Shown: in pieces, positions 20,360 through 29,692 of the stretch
Position numbering within the stretch: position 1 is the first letter of the stretch
How the letters are laid out: each line of letters starts with the position of its first letter
Origin: Streptomyces actuosus
GTDB lineage: Bacteria > Actinomycetota > Actinomycetes > Streptomycetales > Streptomycetaceae
Direction: 5' to 3'
Assembly (NCBI RefSeq): GCF_016921115.1
Contig: NZ_JAFFZS010000004.1
Location: forward strand, 124,001-188,000
DNA length: 64,000 bases
Program-made: the position numbers and the translations under genes
The notes under the pieces: generated by a model
Databases searched by the model: none
The model's input: only the letters and a program-made list of their open reading frames with translations
What the model was told of the DNA's origin: nothing

Positions 20360-20773
20360 ATGGGTATACGCATGCTCCATCGCCGGACGGCACGAGCTCA
20401 GGCCCAGGAAGCGGCTCCGGCCCGCGCCGGCGCCGAAGCGGCCCCCTCCGCGTCGCTCCCCACGGTCCCGCCCGCCGCGGCGGCCGCCAGCACCGCCCGC
20501 ATCCCCGCCGACCCCGCCAGAGCCCTCGCCCGTGCCGCGGCCGGCCTGGGCTGCCGCCTCGCCGGTCGCGGTCGAACGGCCGTACGCCTCCCCGGCGCCG
20601 CCGCCTGGCGGACCTGGGCGGACGTCGGCATGGGGTATCTGGCCCTCGTGCTGGCCCGGCTGCCGAAACCCCGCCCCGACCGCAGACTCACCGTGTTCGT
20701 CGCGACGGCCGCCCCGGCGGTCGGCCCCGCTGTCAGCGAACGCCGGGACGGCTCCGCTCGGCCCTGGTGCTGA
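20360..20773 (+). CDS. Small hypothetical protein, uncertain
   Basis: 137 residues, Ala/Pro/Arg-rich. The frame has strong G/C preference at third codon positions through its middle, as real genes here do. A segment WRTWADVGMGYLALVLARLP looks like an amphipathic or membrane helix. I recognise no family. Its 3' end overlaps the 3' end of the converging DUF4184 gene by about 40 bp, which is a point against it. No clear ribosome binding site is seen before ATG 20360. Confidence 0.35.
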   Translation: MGIRMLHRRTARAQAQEAAPARAGAEAAPSASLPTVPPAAAAASTARIPADPARALARAAAGLGCRLAGRGRTAVRLPGAAAWRTWADVGMGYLALVLARLPKPRPDRRLTVFVATAAPAVGPAVSERRDGSARPWC

Positions 20774-21587
20774 CCACGACCGGCTCCCGGCGGACGGGAC
20801 GGCACAACCGGACCCCCGCCGCGTACAGCAGCAGCCCGGCCGCCAGCCCGGAGCCCGCCCCGAAGCACAACGTCGGAATCAGGTCCAAGGGCTTGGCGTC
20901 CGCACCCCGGTGGGCCCACCACCGCGAGGTCCGCTGGAACGCCGCCACCGCCGCGCAGCCGCCGACGACGGCAGCCGCCCACCACCGGTCCCGCACCGAC
21001 AGCGCGGGCACCCCCACCGGTTCGCCGGGGGGTGCCCCGCGGACCGCGCGCGCCACGAACACGCCCATGGCGACCGCGGCGACCGCCGAACCGCCGTACT
21101 GCAGGTACCAGTACAGCGGCGAGCCCGCCACCTCCCGGCCCAGAACGGGAAACAGACGCATCCCCCACCGGTCGAGGTGGGTGAACGCGTCCCACACGAC
21201 ATGGGTCGACGCGCCGAGCGCAGCGGACACGTACCACCACAGCGCCCCGACGGGCCGCACCCGCGTGCGCGGCGCCCCGCAGCGCAGCAGCGCCGCCCAG
21301 CGCCCCCGGCGGGCCCGCGGCAGCAGCGCCACGAGCGGCTCGCGCGCCGGCAGCCACAGCCCCACCAGCGCCCAGGCGACGAGGACGTCGACGGTGAACA
21401 CTCCCGGGAAGGAGTGGGTGACCGCGCCGAACTCCATCGCCCCGGGTACCGCGCCGGCCGCGTAGTAGGTCATGTCGGGTGCGAAGGAACCGGCGACGAG
21501 CACGGCCGGCACCAGCCGGCCCCGCCCGGTCCCGTCGGTGCGCACCGCGGGCAGCACCGCAGCCGCATGACTCAGTGTGAACGGCAA
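20733..21587 (-). CDS. DUF4184 family membrane protein
   Basis: 284 residues. The N-terminus MPFTLSHAAAVLP and the following SFAPDMTYY and VTHSFPGVFTVDVL segments, with STHVVWDAFTHLD in the middle, are typical of DUF4184. The conserved His and Asp residues in these motifs recall the metal-dependent hydrolase-like membrane protein YdjM/LrgB-type families, but no activity is established. About six hydrophobic helices are visible. It is divergent from the lytic transglycosylase gene. Confidence 0.85.
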   Translation of the reverse strand: MPFTLSHAAAVLPAVRTDGTGRGRLVPAVLVAGSFAPDMTYYAAGAVPGAMEFGAVTHSFPGVFTVDVLVAWALVGLWLPAREPLVALLPRARRGRWAALLRCGAPRTRVRPVGALWWYVSAALGASTHVVWDAFTHLDRWGMRLFPVLGREVAGSPLYWYLQYGGSAVAAVAMGVFVARAVRGAPPGEPVGVPALSVRDRWWAAAVVGGCAAVAAFQRTSRWWAHRGADAKPLDLIPTLCFGAGSGLAAGLLLYAAGVRLCRPVRREPVVVSTRAERSRPGVR

Positions 21588-21958
21588 CCGAACTCCCCCG
21601 AAGCCGCGTCGGCCGGACCGCCCGGCCGACGATCAGCGCGCTCCAGTATGCGCGACGCCACCTTCACGGGAACAGCACGTGAGCAAGGGGCGAAAATCGG
21701 ACAGGAACCGGTGCCCGGACAAAGGAAGTTGTCGTAGGGTCACGAGGCGCCGTGCGAGGGCGCGCGCGACCGGCGTCAGGCACCGGCGGCGCAAACCGCG
21801 CAACACGCAAGAGAACGCACAACGCACGGAAGAACAACGTAAACCCGTCACGAGCGCAACCAGCACGGCGGGTCGATCGTCACACCAGGGCGAGCACGGC
21901 ACACCGGGCACGGCACACAGAGACGGACGCTCGGGCGTCCGCGGGAGGGGTTCACTTT
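21588..21958. other. Upstream region of the lytic transglycosylase
   Basis: About 370 bp between divergent starts. I searched it for the conserved core of the c-di-AMP (ydaO) riboswitch found before many Streptomyces cell-wall hydrolases and did not see it. A small hairpin GGACGC-TCGG-GCGTCC (21925-21940) lies just before the ribosome binding site GGGAGGGG. Confidence 0.45.
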
Positions 21959-23809
21959 ATGGCGGCGCAATTCGGCAGGCGGCTGCGCAAGGGGGCGGTC
22001 ACCACCGCCGTGGCCGCGGCGGCAGTGGCGGCGCTCTCCGCATCCCAGGCCCCGGGCGTCATCGGGGACGGGCACGGTGGGCAGACCACCACCGGCGGGA
22101 CGCAGCCCGTACCCGATCCGGCCGCCGACGACACCGCCACCGGCAACTCGCGGTACTACACCGACCTGCCGCCGCTGAACAGCCCCAACCCCGCACCGAC
22201 CACGGCCACGACCCCGCCCGCCGCAACCACGGAGGGTCAGGCCGGCGTACCGGCGACCGTCCTGGACGCCTACAAGAAGGCCGCGGCCGAACTCGCCGCG
22301 AGCAAGCCCGGCTGCAACATGCCCTGGCAACTCCTGGCCGCCATCGGCCAGGTCGAGTCCGGTCAGGCCCGCGGCGGCAAGGTGGACGCGAACGGCACCA
22401 CGCTCGGCCGGATCCTCGGCCCCAAGCTGGACGGCAACGGCTTCGCCCACATCAAGGACACCGACCACGGCGCCTACGACGGCGACTCCACCGTCGACCG
22501 CGCCGTGGGACCGATGCAGTTCATCCCGTCCACCTGGGCCTGGGCGGGCCGCGACGGCAACGGCGACGGTCTCGAGGACCCGAACAACATCTACGACGCC
22601 GCGCTCGCCGCCGGGCACTACCTGTGCCGCAACGACTGGAACATGGCCACCGACAGGGGCCTGCACGCAGCGATCCTCAGCTACAACAACTCGCAGGACT
22701 ACCTGAACCTGGTCCTGACGTGGCTGGAGTACTACCGCAAGGGCACCCACGAGATCCCGGACGGCACCGGGAACGTGCCCTCCCACTCCAGCGACGACAC
22801 CACGCCGGGCCCCAGCACCGAGCCGACACCGCCCGCTCCCTCGGCGCCGGCCGCTCCGTCCACCCCGTCCGGGACCACCCCGTCGAGCCCCACCCCGCCC
22901 CCGACGCAGCAGCCGGCCACACCGTCCACCCCCGCCACCCCGCCCGCCTGGACGCCGCTGCCCGCGCCGCCCACGCCCACCGACACCGTGGACCACTTGG
23001 CGAACGCCGGTACGGCCGAGCTCACCGCCATGGCGGGGGACGCGTTCACCCCGCGGCTCAGCGCCCGGGCCGAGGCCGCCTCCGGCACACCCGTCGCCAA
23101 GGTCCGCATCCGCTTCACCATCTCCGGCGACACCGACGCCACGTTCGCCGGCGGCGAGACCGTCGCCACGGTCGCCACCGACGGCTCCGGCGTCGCCGTC
23201 GCTCCCGTGCTGCGGGCCGGCGAGCGGACCGGTGCCTTCACCGTCCGCGCCACCTTGGTCGGCCGCACCCTTCCGGGCCTGCCGTACGCGGCGACCGTCA
23301 CCGCGCGCGCCGCCGACACCCTCAGCCGCACCGATGACGCCGCGCTCGTCTGCACCCCGGGCGGGGAGTTCGCCGAGCGGGTCGAGGTGAAGGCCACGTA
23401 CAAGGGCGCCGCCGCCGACCGGGTCGCCGCCACCGCCACGCTCGTCACGTCGGCCGACGACCCGGCCGAGAACGACAAGGGCCCCTACTTCAAGGACGCC
23501 GACGGCAAGCCCGTGCGCACCCTGGCCGACCTGGAGACGGACGCGGACGGGCTGTTGAAGCTGCCCGAGCTGTACGCGGACGACACCACGGGCACGTTCC
23601 TGCTGCGCATCACCACCACCGGCGGGGCGACCCTCACCGTCGAGCTGACCGTGTCCGAGGCGTCACCGGGCCCCGGCGAGTCGACGGGATCCACCCCCTC
23701 GACCGAGCCGACTCCCTCGGCCGACTCCACCCCCTCGGCCGACTCCACCCCCTCGGCCGACTCCACCCCCTCGGCCGACGCCTCCCCGTCGGCGAGCCCC
23801 GGCGCGTAG
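21959..23809 (+). CDS. Secreted lytic murein transglycosylase
   Basis: 616 residues. An N-terminal signal peptide (RRLRKG then an Ala/Val-rich core) is followed by a Thr/Pro-rich linker and a transglycosylase domain at about residues 97-265: MPWQLLAAIGQVESGQ with catalytic Glu133, AVGPMQFIPSTWAWAG, DGNGDGLEDPNNIYDAALAAGHYLCR. A Pro/Ser/Thr linker follows, then a beta-rich Ig-like region (residues 340-570, with VAKVRIRFTISGDT), and a C-terminal tail of PSADST repeats. The enzyme would cleave peptidoglycan glycan strands outside the membrane. ATG 21959 has GGGAGGGG nearby. Confidence 0.92.
   Translation: MAAQFGRRLRKGAVTTAVAAAAVAALSASQAPGVIGDGHGGQTTTGGTQPVPDPAADDTATGNSRYYTDLPPLNSPNPAPTTATTPPAATTEGQAGVPATVLDAYKKAAAELAASKPGCNMPWQLLAAIGQVESGQARGGKVDANGTTLGRILGPKLDGNGFAHIKDTDHGAYDGDSTVDRAVGPMQFIPSTWAWAGRDGNGDGLEDPNNIYDAALAAGHYLCRNDWNMATDRGLHAAILSYNNSQDYLNLVLTWLEYYRKGTHEIPDGTGNVPSHSSDDTTPGPSTEPTPPAPSAPAAPSTPSGTTPSSPTPPPTQQPATPSTPATPPAWTPLPAPPTPTDTVDHLANAGTAELTAMAGDAFTPRLSARAEAASGTPVAKVRIRFTISGDTDATFAGGETVATVATDGSGVAVAPVLRAGERTGAFTVRATLVGRTLPGLPYAATVTARAADTLSRTDDAALVCTPGGEFAERVEVKATYKGAAADRVAATATLVTSADDPAENDKGPYFKDADGKPVRTLADLETDADGLLKLPELYADDTTGTFLLRITTTGGATLTVELTVSEASPGPGESTGSTPSTEPTPSADSTPSADSTPSADSTPSADASPSASPGA
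23711..23779 (+). repeat. 18-bp tandem repeat in the transglycosylase tail
   Basis: TCCACCCCCTCGGCCGAC repeats almost exactly about four times and encodes PSADST units at the C-terminus. Copy number may vary between strains. Confidence 0.8.
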
Positions 23810-23828
23810 CGCCCCGCGCGACCGGCCG

Positions 23829-23856
23829 CAGCGCCCCTCCCCACCGAGGGGCGCTG
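23829..23856 (+). terminator. Hairpin after the transglycosylase
   Basis: CAGCGCCCCTC (23829-23839) and GAGGGGCGCTG (23846-23856) form a perfect 11-bp stem with a 6-base loop, 20 bases after the stop codon. Confidence 0.7.
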
Positions 23857-24298
23857 CCCGTCCACGCACCCAGGACACCTCCGGACACAGACCGGTCCCG
23901 GGCAGGGGCGCAGGACGTGGCGCCGCCCGGCGGCCGTGAAGGATGTCTGCGCCGGTACCGCACCGCGGACCACGCCGGTGGAGGTCTTCGCCCCGGCCGT
24001 CCGGTGACGGCCTCCGGTCCGGCCCGGCCACGAAGCCGTTTGCGACGCCGGACCGGTCCCGGGCAGGGGCGCGGCGCGGACCCGTCCGGCGCAACACCCC
24101 TGCTCCCGCACCCGCACCGGCGAAGCGCTCGCCCCGCTCCCCTGTGCCGGCACGACACCCGCGGCCTTGCCCTTGCGCACCGGCACAACCCCCGTGCCTC
24201 GGCCTCCGCCCCCTGCCTGCCCGCGTCCCACCCTCCGCCCCGGGCCGCCCGCGCGGCGGCCCGCGTCCGAGGGGAAGAGCCGCACCCGCGTGCCCCGC
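23857..24298. other. Intergenic stretch with a 22-bp direct repeat
   Basis: About 440 bp between converging genes. No gene is seen. GACCGGTCCCGGGCAGGGGC plus GC occurs identically at 23890-23911 and 24051-24072. Confidence 0.5.
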
Positions 24299-26848
24299 TC
24301 ACCTCCGCAGCCGCGCGTTGGTGTGCCGGGTCGGCTCCGCGGCCGCGGGATCCTCCGGCCACGGATGCTTCGGGTAACGCCCTCTCAGCTCGGCCCGCAC
24401 CCCTGTGTACCCGTCCCTCCAGAAGGAGGCCAGGTCGGCCGTCACCGCCGCGGGCCGCCCGGCGGGGGAGAGCAGGTGCACCAGCAGCGGCACGCCCGCG
24501 AGCGAGGGCGACTCCTGCAGACCGAACATCTCCTGCAACTTCACCGCGAGGACGGGACGCTCGGGATCGGTGTAGTCGACCCTGATCCTCGACCCGCTCG
24601 GCACGGTGACCCGCTCCGGCGCCAGCTCGTCCAGCCGCCCCGCCTCACCCGACGCCCAGGGCAGCAGCCGCCCGAGCGCCGCGCCGGCGTCGATCCGGGT
24701 GAGATCGGCCCGCCGCCGGGCCCTGCCCAGCTCCGGCTCCAGCCACTCGTCGACGCGGGCGAACAGGGCCTCGTCCGACACCTCGGGCCACGGCTGCCCG
24801 TGGTGCAGCCGCACGAACGCCAGCCGCTGCCGCAACGCTGCGGCGTCCGCGGACCACCGCAGCAGGGTGAGCCCCTCCTGCCGCAGCCCGTCCAGCAGAG
24901 CCCGCCGCACCAGCGCGGGCTCGGCGGCGGCCAGAGGCCGCACCGCCAGCTCGACGGCGCCCAGCCGCTCCACTCGACGCGCCACCACGTCACCGTCGGC
25001 CCACCGCACCTCCTCCCGTTCTTCGAGCAGGGCGGCACCGGCGAGGCGAGCCAGATCCTCGTCGACGGCGGCCCCGAGCTGCACGCGCGCGTGGCCCTTG
25101 CCGACGGGCCGGTCGGCGACCGCGACGGCGATCCACGGGCAGCCTCGCAGAGGCGAGTTCAGCGGCAGATCCGCCCTGGTGCCCGAAGTCATCAGATACG
25201 AGCCCCCGTCCAGCCTGGCGACCCGCTCGGGGAAGGCGAGGGCGGCGACCAGCCCGGCGACCCGGTCGACGGAGTTGTCCGCCTCCCCGCGCGCACCGCC
25301 CGCCTCGCGCCCGCCGTCCGCCGGCGACGGGCCACCACCCGGTGCCGACGGGTGCTGGGCCTCCCCCAGGGCGGACCGCAGCCGACGCACCTCCGACCGC
25401 CACCGCCCGGAGTAGCCGTCGCCCCCGCGCCGGGCCTCGCGCACCGCGGCGGCCAGATCGTCGCCGTACTCCCGGGGTGCTTCCTCCGACAGCAGCGCGA
25501 CCACCTCCGCGCCCGCGCCGGACGTGTCCAGCAGCGCCCGCCCCAGCCGGGGGTGCAGCCCGAGCCGCGACAACGTCAGCCCGCGCCCGGTGGCACGGCC
25601 CTGGGCGTCCACGGCCCCCACCGCCGACAGGGCGGCCCTCGCCGCCGCCATCGCACCGGCCGGCGGCGGATCCAGCAGCGCCAGCCCGGAAGCGTCCGGA
25701 TCCCCCCAGCAGGCCGCCTGCAGCGCGAACGCCGTGAGGTCGGCCACCTTGATCTCCGGTGCCGGGAAGCGCGGCAGCCGCGCTTCCTCGGCCCGGTCCC
25801 AGCACCGGTACACAGCGCCCGGCGCCTCACGCCCGGCCCGCCCCGCCCGCTGCCGCCCCGCGGCCTGCGAGGCCCGCACCGTCGTCAGCGCGCTCAGCCC
25901 GCGGGCGTGATCCACCCGCGGCTCGCGCGCCAGCCCCGAGTCCACCACCACCCGCACCCCGGGAACCGTCAGCGACGACTCCGCCACCGACGTCGCCAGC
26001 ACCACCCGGCGCCGCTCACCGGGCACCAGCACCGCGTCCTGCACCGCGGCCGGCGCCCGCCCGTGCACCTGGAGCACGTCCACGCCGTCCAGGTCCCCCA
26101 GCCGGCCCGCCACCCGTGCGATCTCGCCCACGCCCGGCAGGAAGCACAGCACGTCCCCGGAACGTTCGGCCAGCGCCCGCCGCACCACCGACGCCACGTG
26201 CGCCAGCTGCGCGGGATCCACCCGCATCCCGTGCGGCGGTCTCACCGGACGGGCGGGCGGCGCCCACACCACCTCCACCGGGTGCGACACGCCGTCCGCC
26301 TCGACCACCGGCGCCCCGCCCAGCAGCCGTGACCAGCCCTCCGCGTCCGTGGTCGCCGACGCGGCCACCAGCCGCAGCTCCGGCCGCAGCGTCTCGCGCA
26401 CGTCCCACAGGAACGCCGCGGACGTGTCCGCGTCCAGATGCCGCTCGTGGCACTCGTCGAGCACCACCGCGTCCACCTCCGGCAGCTCCTGGTCCCGCTG
26501 GAGCCGCTGGAGCAGCACGCCGGTGGTGACGACCTCCACGCGGGTCTGCCGTCCCACGATCCGCTCGCCGCGGACGGTGTAGCCGACACGGCCGCCGACC
26601 TTCTCACCCAGCAGCCACGCCATCCGCCGCGCCGCCGCCCGCGCCGCGATCCGCCGCGGTTCGGCCACCACCACCCGCCGCGCCGGTCCGCCGCCCAGCA
26701 GCCCGGCCAGCACCGGCGGCACCAAGGTGGTCTTGCCGGTGCCGGGCGGCGCCACCAGCACCGCGGTGCCGTGGGTGTCCAGGGCCTCGTGCAGGGCGGG
26801 CAGGGCGCCGCGCACGGGCAGCGCGTCCAGGGCGTCGTAACGGATCAC
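24299..26848 (-). CDS. hrpB: ATP-dependent helicase HrpB
   Basis: 849 residues. Superfamily 2 DExH helicase motifs in order: VAPPGTGKTT (Walker A, residues 33-41), VAEPRRIAAR (Ia), VVLDECHERHLD (DECH box, 131-134), VAASATTD (III), FLPGVGEI (IV), ATSVAESSLT (V) and QRAGRAGR (VI). The long C-terminal half is the HrpB-specific region. HrpB is a DEAH-type helicase of unclear substrate. GTG 26848 (MIRYDALDALPV) gives the family N-terminus; upstream sequence in frame has no family resemblance. Ribosome binding is weak, and GACACT six bases upstream of the start may be a leaderless -10 box. Confidence 0.93.
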   Translation of the reverse strand: MIRYDALDALPVRGALPALHEALDTHGTAVLVAPPGTGKTTLVPPVLAGLLGGGPARRVVVAEPRRIAARAAARRMAWLLGEKVGGRVGYTVRGERIVGRQTRVEVVTTGVLLQRLQRDQELPEVDAVVLDECHERHLDADTSAAFLWDVRETLRPELRLVAASATTDAEGWSRLLGGAPVVEADGVSHPVEVVWAPPARPVRPPHGMRVDPAQLAHVASVVRRALAERSGDVLCFLPGVGEIARVAGRLGDLDGVDVLQVHGRAPAAVQDAVLVPGERRRVVLATSVAESSLTVPGVRVVVDSGLAREPRVDHARGLSALTTVRASQAAGRQRAGRAGREAPGAVYRCWDRAEEARLPRFPAPEIKVADLTAFALQAACWGDPDASGLALLDPPPAGAMAAARAALSAVGAVDAQGRATGRGLTLSRLGLHPRLGRALLDTSGAGAEVVALLSEEAPREYGDDLAAAVREARRGGDGYSGRWRSEVRRLRSALGEAQHPSAPGGGPSPADGGREAGGARGEADNSVDRVAGLVAALAFPERVARLDGGSYLMTSGTRADLPLNSPLRGCPWIAVAVADRPVGKGHARVQLGAAVDEDLARLAGAALLEEREEVRWADGDVVARRVERLGAVELAVRPLAAAEPALVRRALLDGLRQEGLTLLRWSADAAALRQRLAFVRLHHGQPWPEVSDEALFARVDEWLEPELGRARRRADLTRIDAGAALGRLLPWASGEAGRLDELAPERVTVPSGSRIRVDYTDPERPVLAVKLQEMFGLQESPSLAGVPLLVHLLSPAGRPAAVTADLASFWRDGYTGVRAELRGRYPKHPWPEDPAAAEPTRHTNARLRR

Positions 26849-26918
26849 GCCCCCAGTGTCGTACGCCGGCCGCCCGCCGCGGACGCGCCTGTGGACCACC
26901 ATTCGCTCGTGGACGACC

Positions 26919-27725
26919 TCAGGTGCGGGGGCGTCGGTCCCGCTCGCACACGAAGATCGCCGTTCCGGGGAGGAGGTGCCCGCGCAGCGGCGACCAGCCG
27001 CCCCACTCGGAGGTGTTCCAGGCCGGCCACTCGGGCTCCACCAGGTCCACCAGCCGGAACCCGGACGCCACCACGTCCCGGATCCGGTCGCCGAGGGTGC
27101 GGTGGTGCTCCACGTACACGGCACGGCCCTCCTCGTCCTGCTCGACATAGGGAGTGCGGTCGAAGTACGACGCCGACACCGACAGGCCCTCGGGTCCCGG
27201 CTCGTCCGGGAACGCCCATCGGATCGGGTGGGTCACGGAGAAGACGAACCGGCCCCCGGGACGCAGCACCCGGCGCACCTCCCGCAGCACGAGCCGCGGA
27301 TCGGCCACGAAGGGCAGCGCCCCGTACGCCGAGCACGCCAGGTCGAAGGAGGCGTCAGCGAAGGGCAGCGCGCCCGCGTCCGCACACACCAGGGGAAACG
27401 ATCCGCCGATGCGCAGCGCGTGCTGGAGCTGACGGTGGGAGATGTCCAGGGCGACCGGGCGGGCGCCCTGGGCGGCCAGCCAGCGCGCGCACTGGGCCGC
27501 ACCGGCGCCGATCTCCAGCACGGCGCGGCCCTTCAGCTCCTCCGGCGGGCCGAGCAGCTCCGCCTCCACCTCGTCCAGGCCCTCCGGGCCCCATACGAAG
27601 CGGTCGTCACCCAGGAAGGTGCCGTGCTCGGTCTGGTACTCGTCCGCGTTGCGGTCCCACCAGCCCCGGTTGGCCCGGGCGCTCTCGGCGATCCCTGCCG
27701 TACGCCGGGTGGCCTCTGCGTCCAC
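26919..27725 (-). CDS. Class I SAM-dependent methyltransferase
   Basis: 268 residues. SAM-binding motif I is AVLEIGAGAAQCARWLA, the acidic residue after strand 2 is in ALDISHRQL, motif post-II VCADAGALPFADASFD and LRPGGRFVFSVTHPI follow. This is the UbiE/Methyltransf_11 type; the substrate cannot be predicted. The GTG start at 27725 gives MDAEATRRTAGIAES. It is divergent from rpsA and 70 bp downstream of hrpB on the same strand. Confidence 0.88.
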   Translation of the reverse strand: MDAEATRRTAGIAESARANRGWWDRNADEYQTEHGTFLGDDRFVWGPEGLDEVEAELLGPPEELKGRAVLEIGAGAAQCARWLAAQGARPVALDISHRQLQHALRIGGSFPLVCADAGALPFADASFDLACSAYGALPFVADPRLVLREVRRVLRPGGRFVFSVTHPIRWAFPDEPGPEGLSVSASYFDRTPYVEQDEEGRAVYVEHHRTLGDRIRDVVASGFRLVDLVEPEWPAWNTSEWGGWSPLRGHLLPGTAIFVCERDRRPRT

Positions 27726-27942
27726 GTCCGGCCCAGGGGGCCCTTCCGGGTTTGCGAACGGTTCGGGCTCTTGGATGATCGGCTCCCTCGTCGTACTCTT
27801 CCGTCCAACCTGTCCCGGCCGCGTCCCTCAGGAAGGCGCGGTGGGCCCGCACGGGCGCGGGACAATGTCCGACATGCGGCCGACGCCGCAGGTTTTCGTG
27901 CCGGGAATGCGGCGATCCGCCCCGGGTGTGCGCCTTCGCGCA

Positions 27943-27971
27943 TTGACCCTGCCCGGCTGCCCCCGTATGCT
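27943..27971 (+). promoter_or_regulatory. rpsA promoter (TTGACC-17-TATGCT)
   Basis: TTGACC (27943-27948) and TATGCT (27966-27971) are separated by 17 bp, a near-consensus vegetative promoter. Transcription would start near 27978 and give a leader of about 190 bases before rpsA. Confidence 0.8.
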
Positions 27972-28051
27972 ACAAGTTGCGCTGCGGGCCTGCGCACCTC
28001 AGACGTAGCAGGCTGCGCTCGCATCTGTTGTATGTCCCCTCGGTTCTCGAG

Positions 28052-28159
28052 GCGCCACCAGCGTTTTCGTGTGGCGCTTCCTTGGCTGTCCGGCTTCTGC
28101 AGAGCGAAACGGGCTCCGGCGTAGCAGTACCTACGACTTCAATGTCCGTACCGGAGCCC
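28052..28159 (+). promoter_or_regulatory. Structured 5' leader of rpsA
   Basis: Two hairpins lie in the leader. The first is GCGCCAC (28052-28058) with GTGGCGC (28071-28077). The second is GGGCTCCGG (28111-28119) with CCGGAGCCC (28151-28159), and it encloses a smaller one, CGTAG-N6-CTACG (28120-28135). The only Shine-Dalgarno-like sequence of rpsA, GGAG, is inside the 3' arm of the second hairpin, 11 bases before the ATG. The fold would hide it. Autoregulation by S1, known in E. coli, is a plausible use. The sequence does not match a leader class I know. Confidence 0.6.
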
Positions 28160-28167
28160 TTTCCCAC

Positions 28168-29661
28168 ATGACGAGCAGCACCGAGACCACCGCCACCACC
28201 CCGCAGGTAGCGGTCAACGACATCGGTAACGAGGAAGCCTTCCTCGCAGCGATCGACGAGACGATCAAGTACTTCAACGACGGCGACATCGTCGACGGCG
28301 TCATCGTGAAGGTCGACCGGGACGAGGTCCTGCTCGACATCGGTTACAAGACCGAAGGTGTCATCCCGAGCCGCGAGCTCTCGATCAAGCACGACGTCGA
28401 CCCGAACGAGGTCGTCGCCGTCGGCGACGAGATCGAGGCCCTTGTCCTCCAGAAGGAGGACAAGGAAGGCCGCCTGATCCTCTCGAAGAAGCGCGCCCAG
28501 TACGAGCGTGCCTGGGGCACCATCGAGAAGATCAAGGAAGAGGACGGCATCGTCACCGGTACCGTCATCGAGGTCGTCAAGGGTGGTCTCATCCTCGACA
28601 TCGGCCTCCGCGGCTTCCTTCCGGCCTCCCTGGTCGAGATGCGCCGCGTCCGCGACCTCCAGCCCTACGTGGGCAAGGAGCTCGAGGCGAAGATCATCGA
28701 GCTGGACAAGAACCGCAACAACGTGGTCCTGTCCCGCCGTGCCTGGCTCGAGCAGACCCAGTCCGAGGTCCGCCAGACGTTCCTCACCACCCTGCAGAAG
28801 GGTCAGGTCCGCTCCGGCGTCGTCTCCTCGATCGTCAACTTCGGTGCCTTCGTGGACCTGGGTGGCGTCGACGGCCTGGTCCACGTCTCCGAGCTGTCCT
28901 GGAAGCACATCGACCACCCGTCCGAGGTCGTCGAGGTCGGCCAGGAGGTCACCGTCGAGGTCCTCGACGTGGACATGGACCGCGAGCGTGTCTCCCTGTC
29001 GCTGAAGGCGACCCAGGAAGACCCGTGGCAGCAGTTCGCCCGCACCCACCAGATCGGCCAGGTCGTGCCCGGCAAGGTCACGAAGCTGGTTCCGTTCGGT
29101 GCGTTCGTCCGCGTGGACGAGGGCATCGAGGGTCTGGTCCACATCTCCGAGCTGGCCGAGCGCCACGTGGAGATCCCGGAGCAGGTCGTCCAGGTCAACG
29201 ACGAGATCTTCGTCAAGGTCATCGACATCGACCTCGAGCGTCGTCGCATCAGCCTCTCGCTGAAGCAGGCCAACGAGTCCTTCGGTGCCGACCCGATGGC
29301 GGTCGAGTTCGACCCGACCCTGTACGGCATGGCCGCGTCCTACGACGACCAGGGCAACTACATCTACCCCGAGGGCTTCGACCCCGAGACCAACGACTGG
29401 CTCGAGGGCTACGAGAAGCAGCGCGAGGAGTGGGAGCGCCAGTACGCCGAGGCGCAGACCCGCTTCGAGCAGCACCAGCAGCAGGTCGTCAAGTCCCGCG
29501 AGGCGGACGCTGCCGCTGCCGCCGAGGGTGGCGAGGCCGCTGCTCCGGTCGCGTCCGGTGGCGGTTCGTACTCCTCCGAGGGTGGCGACCAGTCCGGCGC
29601 CCTGGCCTCGGACGAGGCGCTCGCCGCGCTGCGCGAGAAGCTGGCCGGCGGCCAGAGCTGA
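28168..29661 (+). CDS. rpsA: 30S ribosomal protein S1
   Basis: 497 residues, with four S1 RNA-binding repeats at about residues 35-105, 120-190, 205-275 and 290-362. Examples of the repeat pattern are GDIVDGVIVKVDRDEVLLDIGYK, GQVRSGVVSSIVNFGAFVDLGG and GQVVPGKVTKLVPFGAFVRV. The acidic, Gln- and Ser-rich tail is typical for actinobacteria. S1 brings mRNA to the 30S subunit. ATG 28168 (MTSSTETTATTPQ) is the natural start. Codon use is strongly biased to the preferred codons, as expected for a highly expressed gene. Confidence 0.97.
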   Translation: MTSSTETTATTPQVAVNDIGNEEAFLAAIDETIKYFNDGDIVDGVIVKVDRDEVLLDIGYKTEGVIPSRELSIKHDVDPNEVVAVGDEIEALVLQKEDKEGRLILSKKRAQYERAWGTIEKIKEEDGIVTGTVIEVVKGGLILDIGLRGFLPASLVEMRRVRDLQPYVGKELEAKIIELDKNRNNVVLSRRAWLEQTQSEVRQTFLTTLQKGQVRSGVVSSIVNFGAFVDLGGVDGLVHVSELSWKHIDHPSEVVEVGQEVTVEVLDVDMDRERVSLSLKATQEDPWQQFARTHQIGQVVPGKVTKLVPFGAFVRVDEGIEGLVHISELAERHVEIPEQVVQVNDEIFVKVIDIDLERRRISLSLKQANESFGADPMAVEFDPTLYGMAASYDDQGNYIYPEGFDPETNDWLEGYEKQREEWERQYAEAQTRFEQHQQQVVKSREADAAAAAEGGEAAAPVASGGGSYSSEGGDQSGALASDEALAALREKLAGGQS

Positions 29662-29692
29662 TCCGCTCACCGCTGAGGCATAGCCCATAGCC

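Noticed and set aside
16929..20393. Reverse-strand open frame of about 1150 codons antisense to polA
   Set aside because: It mirrors polA codon by codon and continues into low-complexity sequence; no motif is recognisable.
21588..21958. c-di-AMP (ydaO) riboswitch before the lytic transglycosylase
   Set aside because: Expected from other Streptomyces cell-wall hydrolases, but the conserved core sequence blocks could not be found.
23711..23779. Short tandem array as a possible CRISPR
   Set aside because: Units are 18 bp, in frame, without spacers, and encode PSADST repeats.
27970..29688. Reverse-strand open frame opposite rpsA
   Set aside because: Its Asp/Leu/Val-rich product is the antisense image of S1 repeats; no ribosome binding site.
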